NCBI RefSeq assembly: GCF_013449735.1 | Contig: NZ_JACBNY010000003.1 | Location: forward strand, 62,001 to 126,000 | DNA from: Pseudolactococcus laudensis | Lineage (GTDB): Bacteria; Bacillota; Bacilli; Lactobacillales; Streptococcaceae | Length of the DNA: 64,000 nt | Reading direction: 5' to 3' | Shown: piece after piece, positions 45,210-53,556 of the stretch | How positions within the stretch are numbered: position 1 is the stretch's first letter | Layout of the letters: every line of letters begins with the position of its first letter | Translations under genes and position numbers: made by a program | The notes under the pieces: generated by a model | Database searches by the model: none | What the model saw: the letters and a program-made list of their open reading frames with translations, nothing else | Told to the model about the DNA's origin: nothing

Positions 45210-45259
45210 TTGACATCAGAGTAATAGAATATTATAATATAAGATGTAAAACGCTTACA
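45210..45259 (+). promoter_or_regulatory. Perfect consensus promoter with cre-like site at the transcription start
   Basis: TTGACA (45210-45215), 17-base spacer, TATAAT (45233-45238). TGTAAAACGCTTACA (45245-45259) starts at +1 and matches the CcpA cre consensus at most conserved positions, with CGCTTACA exact on the right half. It drives the small membrane protein at 45315. Confidence 0.7.
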
Positions 45260-45314
45260 TTTGAATTAAGATGATTTTCATATAAATTAACACAGTAATG
45301 AAGTAGGAGTTTTC

Positions 45315-45488
45315 ATGTTAGATATTATTATTTTCCTGTTGCAGATAGTATTAGGGATAACGATGATTTACCGGGGTGTCACTAACAGAATAGAACCGAT
45401 GGATGTAAAAATATTTAAAAATCCAAAACATATGTATGTTGCTGTCGGCATATTTGTGCTTGTTCTAGCATTTTGGGGGTTTATATAA
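45315..45488 (+). CDS. 57-residue two-helix membrane protein
   Basis: ATG 45315 follows GTAGGAG by six bases and opens a frame to TAA 45486-45488. Two membrane helices: residues 2-22 (LDIIIFLLQIVLGITMIYRG) and 40-57 (MYVAVGIFVLVLAFWGFI), joined by a basic loop with KIFKNPKH. A perfect consensus promoter with a cre-like site, a good ribosome site and a terminator frame it exactly, so it is very probably a real gene. The family is not recognised. Small regulators of membrane complexes often look like this, but no function can be claimed. Confidence 0.75.
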   Translation: MLDIIIFLLQIVLGITMIYRGVTNRIEPMDVKIFKNPKHMYVAVGIFVLVLAFWGFI

Positions 45489-45492
45489 TCTC

Positions 45493-45518
45493 AAATCAGT
45501 CCAATGGCTGATTTTTTT
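45493..45518 (+). terminator. Terminator of the 57-residue gene
   Basis: AAATCAG-T-CCA-A-TGG-CTGATTT followed by T. Confidence 0.88.
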
Positions 45519-45529
45519 GACGTTTAAAA

Positions 45530-45538
45530 TGGTAAAAT
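45530..45538 (+). promoter_or_regulatory. liaF extended -10 promoter, leaderless
   Basis: TGGTAAAAT ends six bases before ATG 45545. The AGGAG between them would not be transcribed if initiation is at the usual distance. Confidence 0.7.
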
Positions 45539-45544
45539 AGGAGT

Positions 45545-46219
45545 ATGAATAAATTTAAGCTTTTTATCATCATAGAAATTTTGTTGCTAGTGCTCTTGGG
45601 GATTTCTCTAGTTAGAAATCCATTCTTTCTGATTGTTCTTGGGATTGGTCTATTTTTAGGCTATCTCTCTAGTCGCGTAAACTCATGGACTGTACAAAAA
45701 ATCCTACAACAAATTGCCATTGGGTTTGGTGTTGTTGCTTTGATTATGTTTGTAGCAAATGGCTATACTTGGTTAGCTTTGCTCTTTCCAGTTATTGCTG
45801 CGATTCTTTTTTGGAAATCGTCAGGCACGACCTACACCTCAGTGAACGACCCTAGGGCTTTCAAATCAGAAGAGACAAGCTTTGAGCGTCGTGCTATTTT
45901 TGATAACCAATCTGAAAATACTGTGTCTCGCTTGTCAGGTAATGATGTCATTGATTTAGGCTGTACGACTTTTCAATCCACAGGGAATGATTTGACGATT
46001 AAAAAAGCCTCAGGTAGTACAAAGATTATTGTACCTGATGATGTTGCTGTCATGCTTGATGTTACGGCACTTTCAGGCGTCGTCAAGATTTTCGATGACA
46101 TTACCAAGGTTAATACAGAGCATGTCAGATATATGACCGATGAATTTGGCACATCTGATAAACGTATTCGGATTACTGTTCATGTTGGGCGTGGTAATGT
46201 TGAAGTTGTCAAAGGATAG
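45545..46219 (+). CDS. liaF: LiaF-like regulator of a cell-envelope stress system
   Basis: A membrane protein of 224 residues with about four helices in the first 92 residues and a C-terminal soluble beta-helical LiaF domain (about 120-224: VIDLGCTTFQSTGNDLTIKK, SGSTKIIVPDDVAVMLDVTALSGVVKI). In bacilli and streptococci LiaF holds the kinase LiaS in check in the absence of envelope damage. It is followed in the same operon by kinase and regulator genes after 9 and 7 bases. The start coincides with a predicted leaderless transcript. Confidence 0.88.
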   Translation: MNKFKLFIIIEILLLVLLGISLVRNPFFLIVLGIGLFLGYLSSRVNSWTVQKILQQIAIGFGVVALIMFVANGYTWLALLFPVIAAILFWKSSGTTYTSVNDPRAFKSEETSFERRAIFDNQSENTVSRLSGNDVIDLGCTTFQSTGNDLTIKKASGSTKIIVPDDVAVMLDVTALSGVVKIFDDITKVNTEHVRYMTDEFGTSDKRIRITVHVGRGNVEVVKG

Positions 46220-46228
46220 GCAGGCAAT

Positions 46229-47173
46229 ATGATTTTAAAACGTAATATTGTCGCGAGTTTCATCACTTGGTTCCTTATTACCTTGGGCGCAATTATTGCG
46301 CTCTTGAGTTTGTTGAATATCAACTTATTTGATGTCAAAACGTCTTGGCTCACCCTAACTGTCTCGGCGGTTTTAACGCTAGTCTATGCTAGTTTCTTCT
46401 TGTTGCAATATGGCGAGGAGAAGTCACGTTTGACGCAGGATATTGATAAAATCCTAAATAACGAAAAACCAGAACTCGATATCTTACAAGGCTTATCTAA
46501 GCGTATGCAGGAGATGTCTCTGGAGTTGCAAAATCTCTCTGTCACCCAAAATATAGAACAGGCAGTCATTGTTGAGGCGGAACGCATTCGGATTTCGCGA
46601 GAATTGCATGATTCAGTCAGTCAAGAATTATTTGCGGCGACGATGATTTTATCGTCTGTGGTCGATAATCCGAATCTGACTTCAAAACAAATTACGAGTC
46701 AAGCAACTTTGACACTGAAAATTTTGCATGAAGCACAAGATGAGATGCGGGCATTGCTATTGCATTTACGTCCGTCAGAGTTGGCAGATAAGACCTTGAC
46801 TGAAGGTTTAAATGCACTAATAGATGAACTCCAAGCGAAAATATCAGCGAAAATATCAGCTAATATTGCTGAAATTAAGGCCGATAAAAATATCGAAAAC
46901 AACATTTTCCGAATGACGCAAGAATTGCTGTCGAATACGCTACGCCATGCCAAAGCACAAAATATCCATATTTCCTTTAGTCAAACGGCTGGGACTTTGG
47001 TACTTGTGGTTAAGGATGATGGTGTTGGGTTTGATCCGACAGTTGGTAAGACGGCTAGTCAGGGTTTGAAAAACATCAGAGAGCGGACACTTTCTTTGGG
47101 TGGAACAGTTGAGTTGAATTCTGCGCCCGGAGCTGGTACTATCGTTAAAATCGTAATCCCCAAGGTAAAATAA
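46229..47173 (+). CDS. liaS: LiaS/CesS-like sensor histidine kinase
   Basis: Senses envelope stress and phosphorylates the partner LiaR. The 314 residues include two N-terminal membrane helices (about 8-30 and 42-60) with a very short outside loop, an intramembrane-sensing topology. The HisKA_3 phosphate acceptor is H127 in RISRELHDSVSQE. The HATPase N box is RMTQELLSNTLRHAKAQ, and GVGFDP and GLKNIRERTLSLGG are seen near the end. The ribosome site is AGGCAGG. The organisation liaF-liaS-liaR corresponds to CesSR of lactococci. Confidence 0.92.
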   Translation: MILKRNIVASFITWFLITLGAIIALLSLLNINLFDVKTSWLTLTVSAVLTLVYASFFLLQYGEEKSRLTQDIDKILNNEKPELDILQGLSKRMQEMSLELQNLSVTQNIEQAVIVEAERIRISRELHDSVSQELFAATMILSSVVDNPNLTSKQITSQATLTLKILHEAQDEMRALLLHLRPSELADKTLTEGLNALIDELQAKISAKISANIAEIKADKNIENNIFRMTQELLSNTLRHAKAQNIHISFSQTAGTLVLVVKDDGVGFDPTVGKTASQGLKNIRERTLSLGGTVELNSAPGAGTIVKIVIPKVK

Positions 47174-47180
47174 GTTAGGA

Positions 47181-47816
47181 ATGAAGATGGAAAAAATAAC
47201 AGTCATGCTTGTCGATGATCACCAAATGGTGCGTTTAGGACTATCAAGCTATCTGAATATGCAGGAAGATTTAACAGTCGTGGCAGAGGCAGTCAATGGT
47301 TTAGATGGTGTTCAGAAGGCTAAGCAACATCGACCAGATGTGATTTTGATGGACTTGGTCATGGAAGAAATGGATGGAATCGCTGCCTCAAAAGCAATTT
47401 TATCTGAAAATCCAGAGACGAAAATTTTAATTTTAACAAGTTTTTTGGATGATGAAAAGATATTCCCAGCGCTTGAAGCAGGTGTCAAAGGTTATATCTT
47501 GAAAACTTCTCAAGCGCATGAAATTGCGGCATCTGTTCGCAAAATTGCTGAAGGGCAAGATGTTCTTTCGGACAGTGTGAGAGCTAAGATTTATGAAAAG
47601 CGACATGCGCAACCAGAGTTACATGAAGATTTGACGGCACGTGAATCGGAGGTTCTAAAAGAAATTGCTAAGGGTTTGTCTAATCAAGAAATTGCTGATG
47701 AACTTTATATTTCACTAAAAACTGTAAAAACGCATGTGTCTAATATTTTATCAAAGTTACAAGTAGAGGATCGAACACAAGCTGCAATATATGCCATTAA
47801 GCACAAAATTGCTTGA
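47181..47816 (+). CDS. liaR: LiaR/CesR-like response regulator
   Basis: NarL-type regulator of 211 residues. The receiver domain has the acidic pair D12-D13, the phosphate acceptor D58 in VILMDLVMEEMDG, and the switch Lys in ILKTSQA near 111. The LuxR-type helix-turn-helix lies near 150-205 (LTARESEVLKEIAKGLSNQEIA). TTAGGA is the ribosome site; ATG 47181 or 47187 are possible starts. In lactococci this regulator induces cell-wall protection genes, which may include other envelope genes in this window. Confidence 0.94.
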   Translation: MKMEKITVMLVDDHQMVRLGLSSYLNMQEDLTVVAEAVNGLDGVQKAKQHRPDVILMDLVMEEMDGIAASKAILSENPETKILILTSFLDDEKIFPALEAGVKGYILKTSQAHEIAASVRKIAEGQDVLSDSVRAKIYEKRHAQPELHEDLTARESEVLKEIAKGLSNQEIADELYISLKTVKTHVSNILSKLQVEDRTQAAIYAIKHKIA

Positions 47817-47819
47817 AAA

Positions 47820-47828
47820 TGATATAAT
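47820..47828 (+). promoter_or_regulatory. Extended -10 of the Cof-type phosphatase gene, leaderless
   Basis: TGATATAAT ends six bases before ATG 47835 and starts two bases after the liaR stop. The ATG coincides with the predicted +1. Confidence 0.72.
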
Positions 47829-47834
47829 AAAAAT

Positions 47835-48635
47835 ATGGAAAAATTACTAAACAGAGCGAAAGATATTAAAATTATTTTTTTTGATATTGATGATACGCTA
47901 CGTGTGAAAGATACTGGTTATATGCCAGCGTCTATGCCACAAGTCTTTGCTGCACTTCGTGAAAAAGGGATTTTAACAGGAATTGCTACAGGCCGTAATT
48001 TATCTGGTGTCGTACCTGAAATTCGTGCGCTTAATCCGGATATTTTTGTGACAGCCAACGGTGCCTATGTTGTTGATTGTAAAGGTCAGGTCATTTACGA
48101 TAAACCTTTACCAGAAATTGTTGTGACGAACCTCGTTACTTGGTTAGAGGGTTCTGATGTTGATCATGTATTCTACGGTTCAGATCAGGTTGTTGCCTCT
48201 AAATGGACGAATTTGATGAGTAACGCCATAACCCCTGTCTATGGTAAATTACCAGTTGATCCAGATTTTTATCAGACTCACGCTGTTTATCAAATGTTAA
48301 CTTTATCTGAGCATGACGAACAGCTTGTCCTACCTGAAAATTTGGCAGATCAGGTCCGAATGGTTCGCTGGCATCAGCATTCATCTGATATTGTTCCGAT
48401 GACAGGTAGTAAAGCTGAAGGTGTTCGTCGCGTTCTTGATAAATTAGGACTCAGTGTTGACAATGTCATGAACTTTGGTGACGAACTCAATGACGTTGAA
48501 CTATTCGATCTTGGTGGGCTTTCCATTGCTATGAAAGTTTCCCACCCGAAAATTTTGGAAATGGCAGATTACATTACTGACACCGTTGAAAATGACGGTA
48601 TAGAAAAGGCTTTGAAAGCTCTGAATATCTTATAA
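47835..48635 (+). CDS. Cof-type HAD phosphatase
   Basis: A 266-residue HAD hydrolase of the Cof/YbiV type: motif I FFDIDDTLR near 17, motif II ITGIATGRNLSG near 50, the type C2b cap at about 85-185, motif III KAEGVRRVLDKL with the conserved Lys near 198, and motif IV NFGDELNDVELF near 215. It acts on sugar or cofactor phosphates, and the precise substrate is unknown. The motif I next Asp pattern is normal. No ribosome site precedes its ATG. Confidence 0.9.
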   Translation: MEKLLNRAKDIKIIFFDIDDTLRVKDTGYMPASMPQVFAALREKGILTGIATGRNLSGVVPEIRALNPDIFVTANGAYVVDCKGQVIYDKPLPEIVVTNLVTWLEGSDVDHVFYGSDQVVASKWTNLMSNAITPVYGKLPVDPDFYQTHAVYQMLTLSEHDEQLVLPENLADQVRMVRWHQHSSDIVPMTGSKAEGVRRVLDKLGLSVDNVMNFGDELNDVELFDLGGLSIAMKVSHPKILEMADYITDTVENDGIEKALKALNIL

Positions 48636-48664
48636 ATATAATAAATTAAAAGAGGAAAAATAAC

Positions 48665-49261
48665 ATGACAATTACTTACCCACAAACAGATTTAGAAAAC
48701 TATACTGGTACAGTCGCAACAATTCACACTAATCTTGGAGACTTAACCGTTAAATTATTTGACGATGTTGCACCTAAAACAGTTAAAAATTTCGTTGAAT
48801 TGGCCGAAAAAGGCTATTACAATGGTGTGATTTTCCACCGTATCATCCGTGATTTCATGATTCAAGGTGGCGACCCAACAGGTACAGGCATGGGTGGTGA
48901 ATCAATCTATGGTGAAAAATTTGAAGATGAGTTTTCTGAAAATGTCTTCAATATCCGTGGTGCGCTTTCAATGGCCAATGCTGGTCCGAATACGAATGGC
49001 AGCCAATTTTTCATCGTTCAAAATGAAAACTTACCTTACGATAAATCTGCTCTTGTCAAAGGTGGATGGCCAGAAGAAATTGCTGAAATCTATACAGCTG
49101 GTGGGACACCTCATTTGGATGGCCGTCATACTGTTTTTGGTCAATTAGCAAATGCTGAAAGTTTTGAAACACTTGACCGTATTGCAAAAGAACCAACAGG
49201 TTTCCAAGATAAACCAGAAAATGATGTTGAAATCATCAACATTGATGTAGAGAAAAAATAA
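48665..49261 (+). CDS. ppiB: Cyclophilin-type peptidyl-prolyl isomerase
   Basis: Catalyses cis-trans isomerisation of prolyl bonds. The 198 residues lack a signal peptide, so it is cytoplasmic. The cyclophilin core is visible in [22 protein letters not shown] near 58, [19 protein letters not shown] near 100 with active-site residues, and [12 protein letters not shown] near 150. AAGAGGA is the ribosome site. The next gene starts three bases later. Confidence 0.95.
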   Translation: MTITYPQTDLENYTGTVATIHTNLGDLTVKLFDDVAPKTVKNFVELAEKGYYNGVIFHRIIRDFMIQGGDPTGTGMGGESIYGEKFEDEFSENVFNIRGALSMANAGPNTNGSQFFIVQNENLPYDKSALVKGGWPEEIAEIYTAGGTPHLDGRHTVFGQLANAESFETLDRIAKEPTGFQDKPENDVEIINIDVEKK

Positions 49262-49264
49262 ACC

Positions 49265-49657
49265 ATGAGTGATAAACCTATAAAAATTGGGGATATTATT
49301 AAAGCTGAAATTACAGGCTTGCAAAAATACGGGGCCTTTGTCAAGTTTGGCAAACATCGTGGCTTGATTCATATCTCAGAAATTAAATCAGGGTATGTTG
49401 CAGATATTCATGATGTGATCGAAGTTGGACAAACATGTCAAGCACAAGTGATTGATGTTGATGAATTTAACGGAAAAATTTCGTTGAGTTTGAGAACTCT
49501 TGAAAAACAGCCGCAAACACATCACGTGCAACGGAGATTTCATTTTAATAATCCGGCCAATAAAATCGGATTTAAGCCCTTTACAGAGCAATTACCCGAT
49601 TGGACAAAGGAACAAATGACTTATTTAAAAAGTCGTAAAGAAGATATCACTGCTTAG
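49265..49657 (+). CDS. S1-domain RNA-binding protein, YugI/CvfD-like
   Basis: A 130-residue protein with one S1 domain at about 6-76 (GDIIKAEITGLQKYGAFVKFG, GLIHISEI, GKISLSLRTLEK), then a basic, His-rich tail. This matches general stress protein 13 and CvfD, post-transcriptional regulators in streptococci. It follows ppiB with three bases and a weak ribosome site; both are probably one transcript. Confidence 0.87.
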   Translation: MSDKPIKIGDIIKAEITGLQKYGAFVKFGKHRGLIHISEIKSGYVADIHDVIEVGQTCQAQVIDVDEFNGKISLSLRTLEKQPQTHHVQRRFHFNNPANKIGFKPFTEQLPDWTKEQMTYLKSRKEDITA

Positions 49658-49700
49658 TCTCTCAAAATGATAATAAGCGACAATTCGCCTTTAGTGGCAA

Positions 49701-49727
49701 CCAAAACGGTGGCTTGTACCATTTTGG
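49701..49727 (+). repeat. Hairpin after the S1-domain gene
   Basis: CCAAAA-C-GGT-GGCTTGT-ACC-A-TTTTGG forms a long stem with one mismatch and no following T run. It may be a processing or imperfect termination site. The rest of the 150-base gap shows no gene. Confidence 0.5.
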
Positions 49728-49807
49728 CTTAATAACTTGATACAAGTAATTAAAATAGAGACAATAAGGACTTTTGTATAAGGTAAACAGGATGGGAAAA
49801 GAAGGAT

Positions 49808-50416
49808 ATGAATGAAAAGGTTTTAAAAATCGTCCAGAAAATTTTTAATGTTATCTCGATTCTTGGGATTATTGCTTGTTTAATTGGCGGTTATTACCTT
49901 TATCGTATCGATATTTTACGCGACCCTCAGGCGCTATCAGAGTTAGTCATGGCGCACTACATCTTAGGCCCTTTCATTTTCATTGGTCTACAAATTATTC
50001 AAGTCGTAATTCCGATTATCCCCGGAGGTATTACGACCGCGGCGGGCGTTATGATTTTTGGCCCTTATACAGGATTTTTGTATAACTATGTTGGTATTGT
50101 CATCGGCTCAATTATCCTTTTTCATATGGGACGTGTTTATGGCTCTGTCCTCGTCAAAACTTTTATCAAGGAAAAACACTATAATAAGTACATGAGATGG
50201 GTAGATAAAGGACAAAAGAAATACGATATTTTGTTTTTTATCGCTATTCTGCTGCCAGTTGCACCAGATGATGCCTTGGTATTAATCTCAAGTCAAACCA
50301 AAATGACCTGGAAATACTTCTTATTTACGATTTTTATTGGTAAACCCTTGCCAATCTACCTTTATTCTTACATCCTTATCCATGGTAGTGGTTTTCTGGC
50401 TAATCTACTTACCTAA
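49808..50416 (+). CDS. TVP38/TMEM64 (DedA-like) membrane protein
   Basis: A 202-residue membrane protein with about five helices. The SNARE-associated core has PGGITTAAGVMIFGPYTGFLYNYVG near 72-97, GRVYG, and LPVAPDDALVLISSQTKM near 158, all typical of the VTT/DedA superfamily. Members include lipid scramblases and undecaprenyl phosphate flippases (UptA/PopT); the exact role here is not determined. An AAGAAGGA site precedes the ATG. A bidirectional terminator separates it from convergent yfhO. Confidence 0.82.
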   Translation: MNEKVLKIVQKIFNVISILGIIACLIGGYYLYRIDILRDPQALSELVMAHYILGPFIFIGLQIIQVVIPIIPGGITTAAGVMIFGPYTGFLYNYVGIVIGSIILFHMGRVYGSVLVKTFIKEKHYNKYMRWVDKGQKKYDILFFIAILLPVAPDDALVLISSQTKMTWKYFLFTIFIGKPLPIYLYSYILIHGSGFLANLLT

Positions 50417-50417
50417 T

Positions 50418-50460
50418 CAAAAACACATCAGTCAAGTTTTTATTGACGGATGTGTTTTTT
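50418..50460. terminator. Bidirectional terminator between the TVP38 gene and yfhO
   Basis: AAAACACATC-(A)-GTCAA...TTGAC-(G)-GATGTGTTTT; T runs on both strands. It overlaps the last codons of yfhO. Confidence 0.9.
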
Positions 50461-53007
50461 GTTATAACGGTTATAAAAGATGAAGCTAATCAAAGCGAGA
50501 ACAAAGCAGAGAGCACCAAGTTTAAGTCCTTGTGGGACAAACTTAAGCTTGACTGTATGCATTCCCTTAGTTACCGGAACGGTCATGAAACCAGTTTGAG
50601 CTTGCTTGATTTTAACTGGCTTGTCATCTATTGTGGCAGACCATCCCTTGTCAAAAGGTAGTGTCAGAAATAAATCACCGTTGGTATTGGCAGTGACAGT
50701 GGTTACCAGACCATTCTTAATGGCTTTTGCCGTGACTTGATTCGTTTTGAGCTTATGTATGGTTGATGTATAAGTGCTGATAGGCATGGTCCAGAATTCT
50801 GTTGTGTCAAAATTAACATAACGATTTTCTGGGAAAGTTAGTGTGATATTGACGGATGTCTCCTGTTCGAAATAACCAAGATTGATAAAGGCGCCTGTAT
50901 CGTTGGTATTGATATAAAAGATGCGACCATTGATGTTGACTTTGACATATTCAGCATCGGAATTTTGATAAGTCACATCAGATAATTTAAGATAGGCTTG
51001 ACCACCTGCTGGTGCTGTTACCGTATAGGAGAGGGTGATGTCATCACTCCCTTTTTTTGTCAGCGTTACGCGACCTTTACCTCCAGTAATCGTACCTGTT
51101 GTTGATTCTCTATCCACATAAAATTGTTTAAAAAATGTGGTATCAGTTCCTGCTAATTGATTAACAAACTTGGTCTGATTCTCAAGGATATTTTTATCTG
51201 ATAATTTGACATCTTTATAGCCCTTTTCAACAAAAATAGCTGGTGGTAAGGCATAAGAGTTCTGGGTCAGATTGGGAACATCTGCATGAGCGAGGTTAAA
51301 ACCATATTTATCGGGTTGACTTGTATTGAGATTATAACGGATATTGAAAATCGAATCCATCAGCAAGGTATTTAAGGGATAGCGAAGATTGAGATTGGTA
51401 CCTGTTGATTGAAAACCGAGTAGATTGAGTGTGGCTGAGGACTTACGGTTTCTTACAGAAGAGAACTGTCCCAGAGATTTATAGCCGTATTTCATACCAT
51501 CATTAGCTGTATCTGGCTTGGTTTTATCCATCCGATAAAAGTCAGTATCGGATGCAATCTCTTTTGCTGCTGGAAGAATTTTCTTAGTTTGCTCATCATA
51601 AGAAGTACGAGAGGCGTAGTGCCATTCCTCAGAGACGCCATTGAGCTGATAATAGCCATTAATGCCTAGTTCGAAAATCATAAAAACACTAATTAAAATT
51701 GGAAAGGCATTTGGCAGGAGCCATTTTTTTCTATCAGCAATGAGGATAATGAGATAAGCTAGGGCGAATAATAAGGTTAAGGAGATATTAAGGTTTTTCA
51801 CATAGCTATAATGTCGGCTGAGGACTGTTGCAGTAAAGCCTGTTGTTAAAACAAAGATAGTGAATCCAAGCCAACGTAGTCGAATTTCCGATAGTCGTGT
51901 AAGTGTCTCAGCAGCCATGAGAATGATTAAGAGGCTAAAGACAAAACTGTAACGATGGAGGAACATATTCGGTGTGTGCATGCCTTGCCAAAAGAGATCA
52001 AGTGGGCGCAGATAGAATGAGGCGATGATGAAGCCGAGTAGAGCAGTATAGGCAAACTTTGTACGCAGACGGATAGATTTGGTGACAAAGAGTAGGCTTG
52101 CGAGAAGGAGTGGGAGCAGACCGATGTAGATTGTTGGTACGGCGCCGTACTGGGTGGTGTCATAGCTTGCAACAAAGTTTTTAGCGAAGACATCAAAATA
52201 CCAGGATTTTTCTGTAAATAGTTCTGTGATTTTGGTAAAACATTCACCGTTAGCTTTTAGATCCAGATACATAGGTAGAATCATGATGAGGCTGGTGCAG
52301 CCTGCTAGGAGTGAAGTGATGGCGAAATCAAGGCATTTACGGAGAGACCAGCTGTCAAAGCTAAGTCTGACTAAGAAATAGCCGATGAGAAAGAGTGCCA
52401 TCATAAAACCAAAATAGTAGTTTTGAATGAAAAGTAGGGTTAGACTGATGTAATATAGTCGCCGTTTGCCGTTCGCCATCATGCTGTGGAGGCCGCAGAT
52501 GATGAGGGGCATCCAGATGAAGGCATCGAGCCACATGATGATTTCGGACTGATTGACGATGAAGCTCATGAGGGCGTAGGCACTTGATAAGCTGATAATG
52601 AGCCAATTTGATAGGGAGCGATACATATTTTTGAAAGCGACAAAGCCAGATAAGCCGATCAACCCGAATTTAAGTAGGGTTAGCAGATAGAGGCCATCAG
52701 GCATATTTGATGCGTTAAAAAAATAGGTCAGTGGCATGAGTAGACTGCCTAGATAGTAGGATGAAAAACTTAAAAAATTAAGTCCTAGGCCACTGGTGAA
52801 GGTGTAAAAGAAACCTGAACCGTGATGTAAAATATCTGAAAATAGGGCATGAAAGGCAACGTACTGGTGGTAAGCATCGCCTGCTAAAACTGTCTTATCA
52901 CTTCCCCAATAAATACCAAGGAGGGCAAAATTGATACCGATTGCAAGGAGGGGGATAAGGAAACTGATGAGTAGCGCTAATTTATTTTTCTTGATAAATG
53001 CTAACAT
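50440..53007 (-). CDS. yfhO: YfhO-family membrane glycosyltransferase-like protein
   Basis: An 855-residue protein with about thirteen membrane helices in the first 460 residues, an extracellular beta-rich domain near 480-820 and a final helix near 830-846. The N-terminus shows GDAYHQYVAFHALFSDIL and GSGFFYTFTSGLGLNF, typical of YfhO, in the GT-C-like fold. In Bacillus subtilis YfhO acts with CsbB to glycosylate lipoteichoic acid. No CsbB or GtrA partner is adjacent here. The ATG coincides with the predicted transcript start. Confidence 0.9.
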   Translation of the reverse strand: MLAFIKKNKLALLISFLIPLLAIGINFALLGIYWGSDKTVLAGDAYHQYVAFHALFSDILHHGSGFFYTFTSGLGLNFLSFSSYYLGSLLMPLTYFFNASNMPDGLYLLTLLKFGLIGLSGFVAFKNMYRSLSNWLIISLSSAYALMSFIVNQSEIIMWLDAFIWMPLIICGLHSMMANGKRRLYYISLTLLFIQNYYFGFMMALFLIGYFLVRLSFDSWSLRKCLDFAITSLLAGCTSLIMILPMYLDLKANGECFTKITELFTEKSWYFDVFAKNFVASYDTTQYGAVPTIYIGLLPLLLASLLFVTKSIRLRTKFAYTALLGFIIASFYLRPLDLFWQGMHTPNMFLHRYSFVFSLLIILMAAETLTRLSEIRLRWLGFTIFVLTTGFTATVLSRHYSYVKNLNISLTLLFALAYLIILIADRKKWLLPNAFPILISVFMIFELGINGYYQLNGVSEEWHYASRTSYDEQTKKILPAAKEIASDTDFYRMDKTKPDTANDGMKYGYKSLGQFSSVRNRKSSATLNLLGFQSTGTNLNLRYPLNTLLMDSIFNIRYNLNTSQPDKYGFNLAHADVPNLTQNSYALPPAIFVEKGYKDVKLSDKNILENQTKFVNQLAGTDTTFFKQFYVDRESTTGTITGGKGRVTLTKKGSDDITLSYTVTAPAGGQAYLKLSDVTYQNSDAEYVKVNINGRIFYINTNDTGAFINLGYFEQETSVNITLTFPENRYVNFDTTEFWTMPISTYTSTIHKLKTNQVTAKAIKNGLVTTVTANTNGDLFLTLPFDKGWSATIDDKPVKIKQAQTGFMTVPVTKGMHTVKLKFVPQGLKLGALCFVLALISFIFYNRYNKKHIRQ

Positions 53008-53013
53008 ACGTTT

Positions 53014-53022
53014 ATTGTACCA
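53014..53022 (-). promoter_or_regulatory. yfhO extended -10 promoter, leaderless
   Basis: On the minus strand TGGTACAAT ends six bases before the ATG at 53007. It is the same spacing as acpS, xseA, liaF and the Cof gene on the plus strand. Confidence 0.75.
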
Positions 53023-53093
53023 TCTTTTGAAAAAATATAGGGTGGTAGATTATAAGAAAAGTGATGTGCAATGTTGTCATTTGTCGTAAATTT

Positions 53094-53102
53094 TGGTAGA
53101 AT
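53094..53102 (+). promoter_or_regulatory. Extended -10 of the DUF4190-like gene, near-leaderless
   Basis: TGGTAGAAT with predicted +1 at 53109, three bases before ATG 53112. It lies 72 bases from the divergent yfhO -10. Confidence 0.65.
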
Positions 53103-53111
53103 TAATCTAAT

Positions 53112-53354
53112 ATGAGAAATTCGAAACCTATTCAAAATCAACCTATTAGTAAGGCCGCTGTCGCTGGTCTTATTTTGGCGATTATTCCAATCACAGCCCT
53201 GCCAGGACTGATTTTTAGCTTGACTGCTTTTGAACATATTGATGCGCATGATTTGAAAGGCCATCGATTTGCCAAACTTGGTACAATTATTTCAATTCTT
53301 TGGATGCTTGTTTTTATTGTTACTGGATTTTTCCTCTTCAGGTATTTTGGTTAA
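53112..53354 (+). CDS. Small DUF4190-like membrane protein
   Basis: 80 residues with two membrane helices at about 15-37 and 56-78. The intervening LTAFEHIDAHDLKGHRFAKLG and the loop between helices match DUF4190 proteins (GLILAIIPITALPGLIFSL). The family has no known function. It is divergent from yfhO and ends at a terminator. Confidence 0.75.
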   Translation: MRNSKPIQNQPISKAAVAGLILAIIPITALPGLIFSLTAFEHIDAHDLKGHRFAKLGTIISILWMLVFIVTGFFLFRYFG

Positions 53355-53424
53355 GGTAGGTCAACCAGAAAAATACAACATTTTGAATATAACCTTTGGT
53401 TAAATCAATCGTTTATACTTTAAA

Positions 53425-53449
53425 AAAATTGGCATAGACCAATTTTTTT
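53425..53449 (+). terminator. Terminator of the DUF4190-like gene
   Basis: AAAATTGG-CATAGA-CCAATTTT with T; the T run abuts the next -10 box. Confidence 0.9.
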
Positions 53450-53477
53450 GTTATAATGACACTATAAAACGTTTTCA
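53449..53477 (+). promoter_or_regulatory. mupG promoter with cre-like site at the transcription start
   Basis: TGTTATAAT (53449-53457), predicted +1 at 53464, where ATAAAACGTTTTCA (53464-53477) begins. Its complement is TGAAAACGTTTTAT, matching the cre consensus except for the last two bases. A 10-bp palindrome TAGGCGCCTA lies near 53534, before the ribosome site. Confidence 0.6.
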
Positions 53478-53556
53478 TTTTAGATTGAAAAAGTTTTAAA
53501 ACATATTTTATGAGATTTAATAAGCAATGGCGCTAGGCGCCTAATGGAGGAAACAC

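Noticed and set aside
46830-46870. Repeated AAAATATCAGCGA in liaS as a tandem DNA repeat
   Set aside because: A short in-frame duplication (AKISAKISANI) within the coding sequence, too small to be a repeat element.
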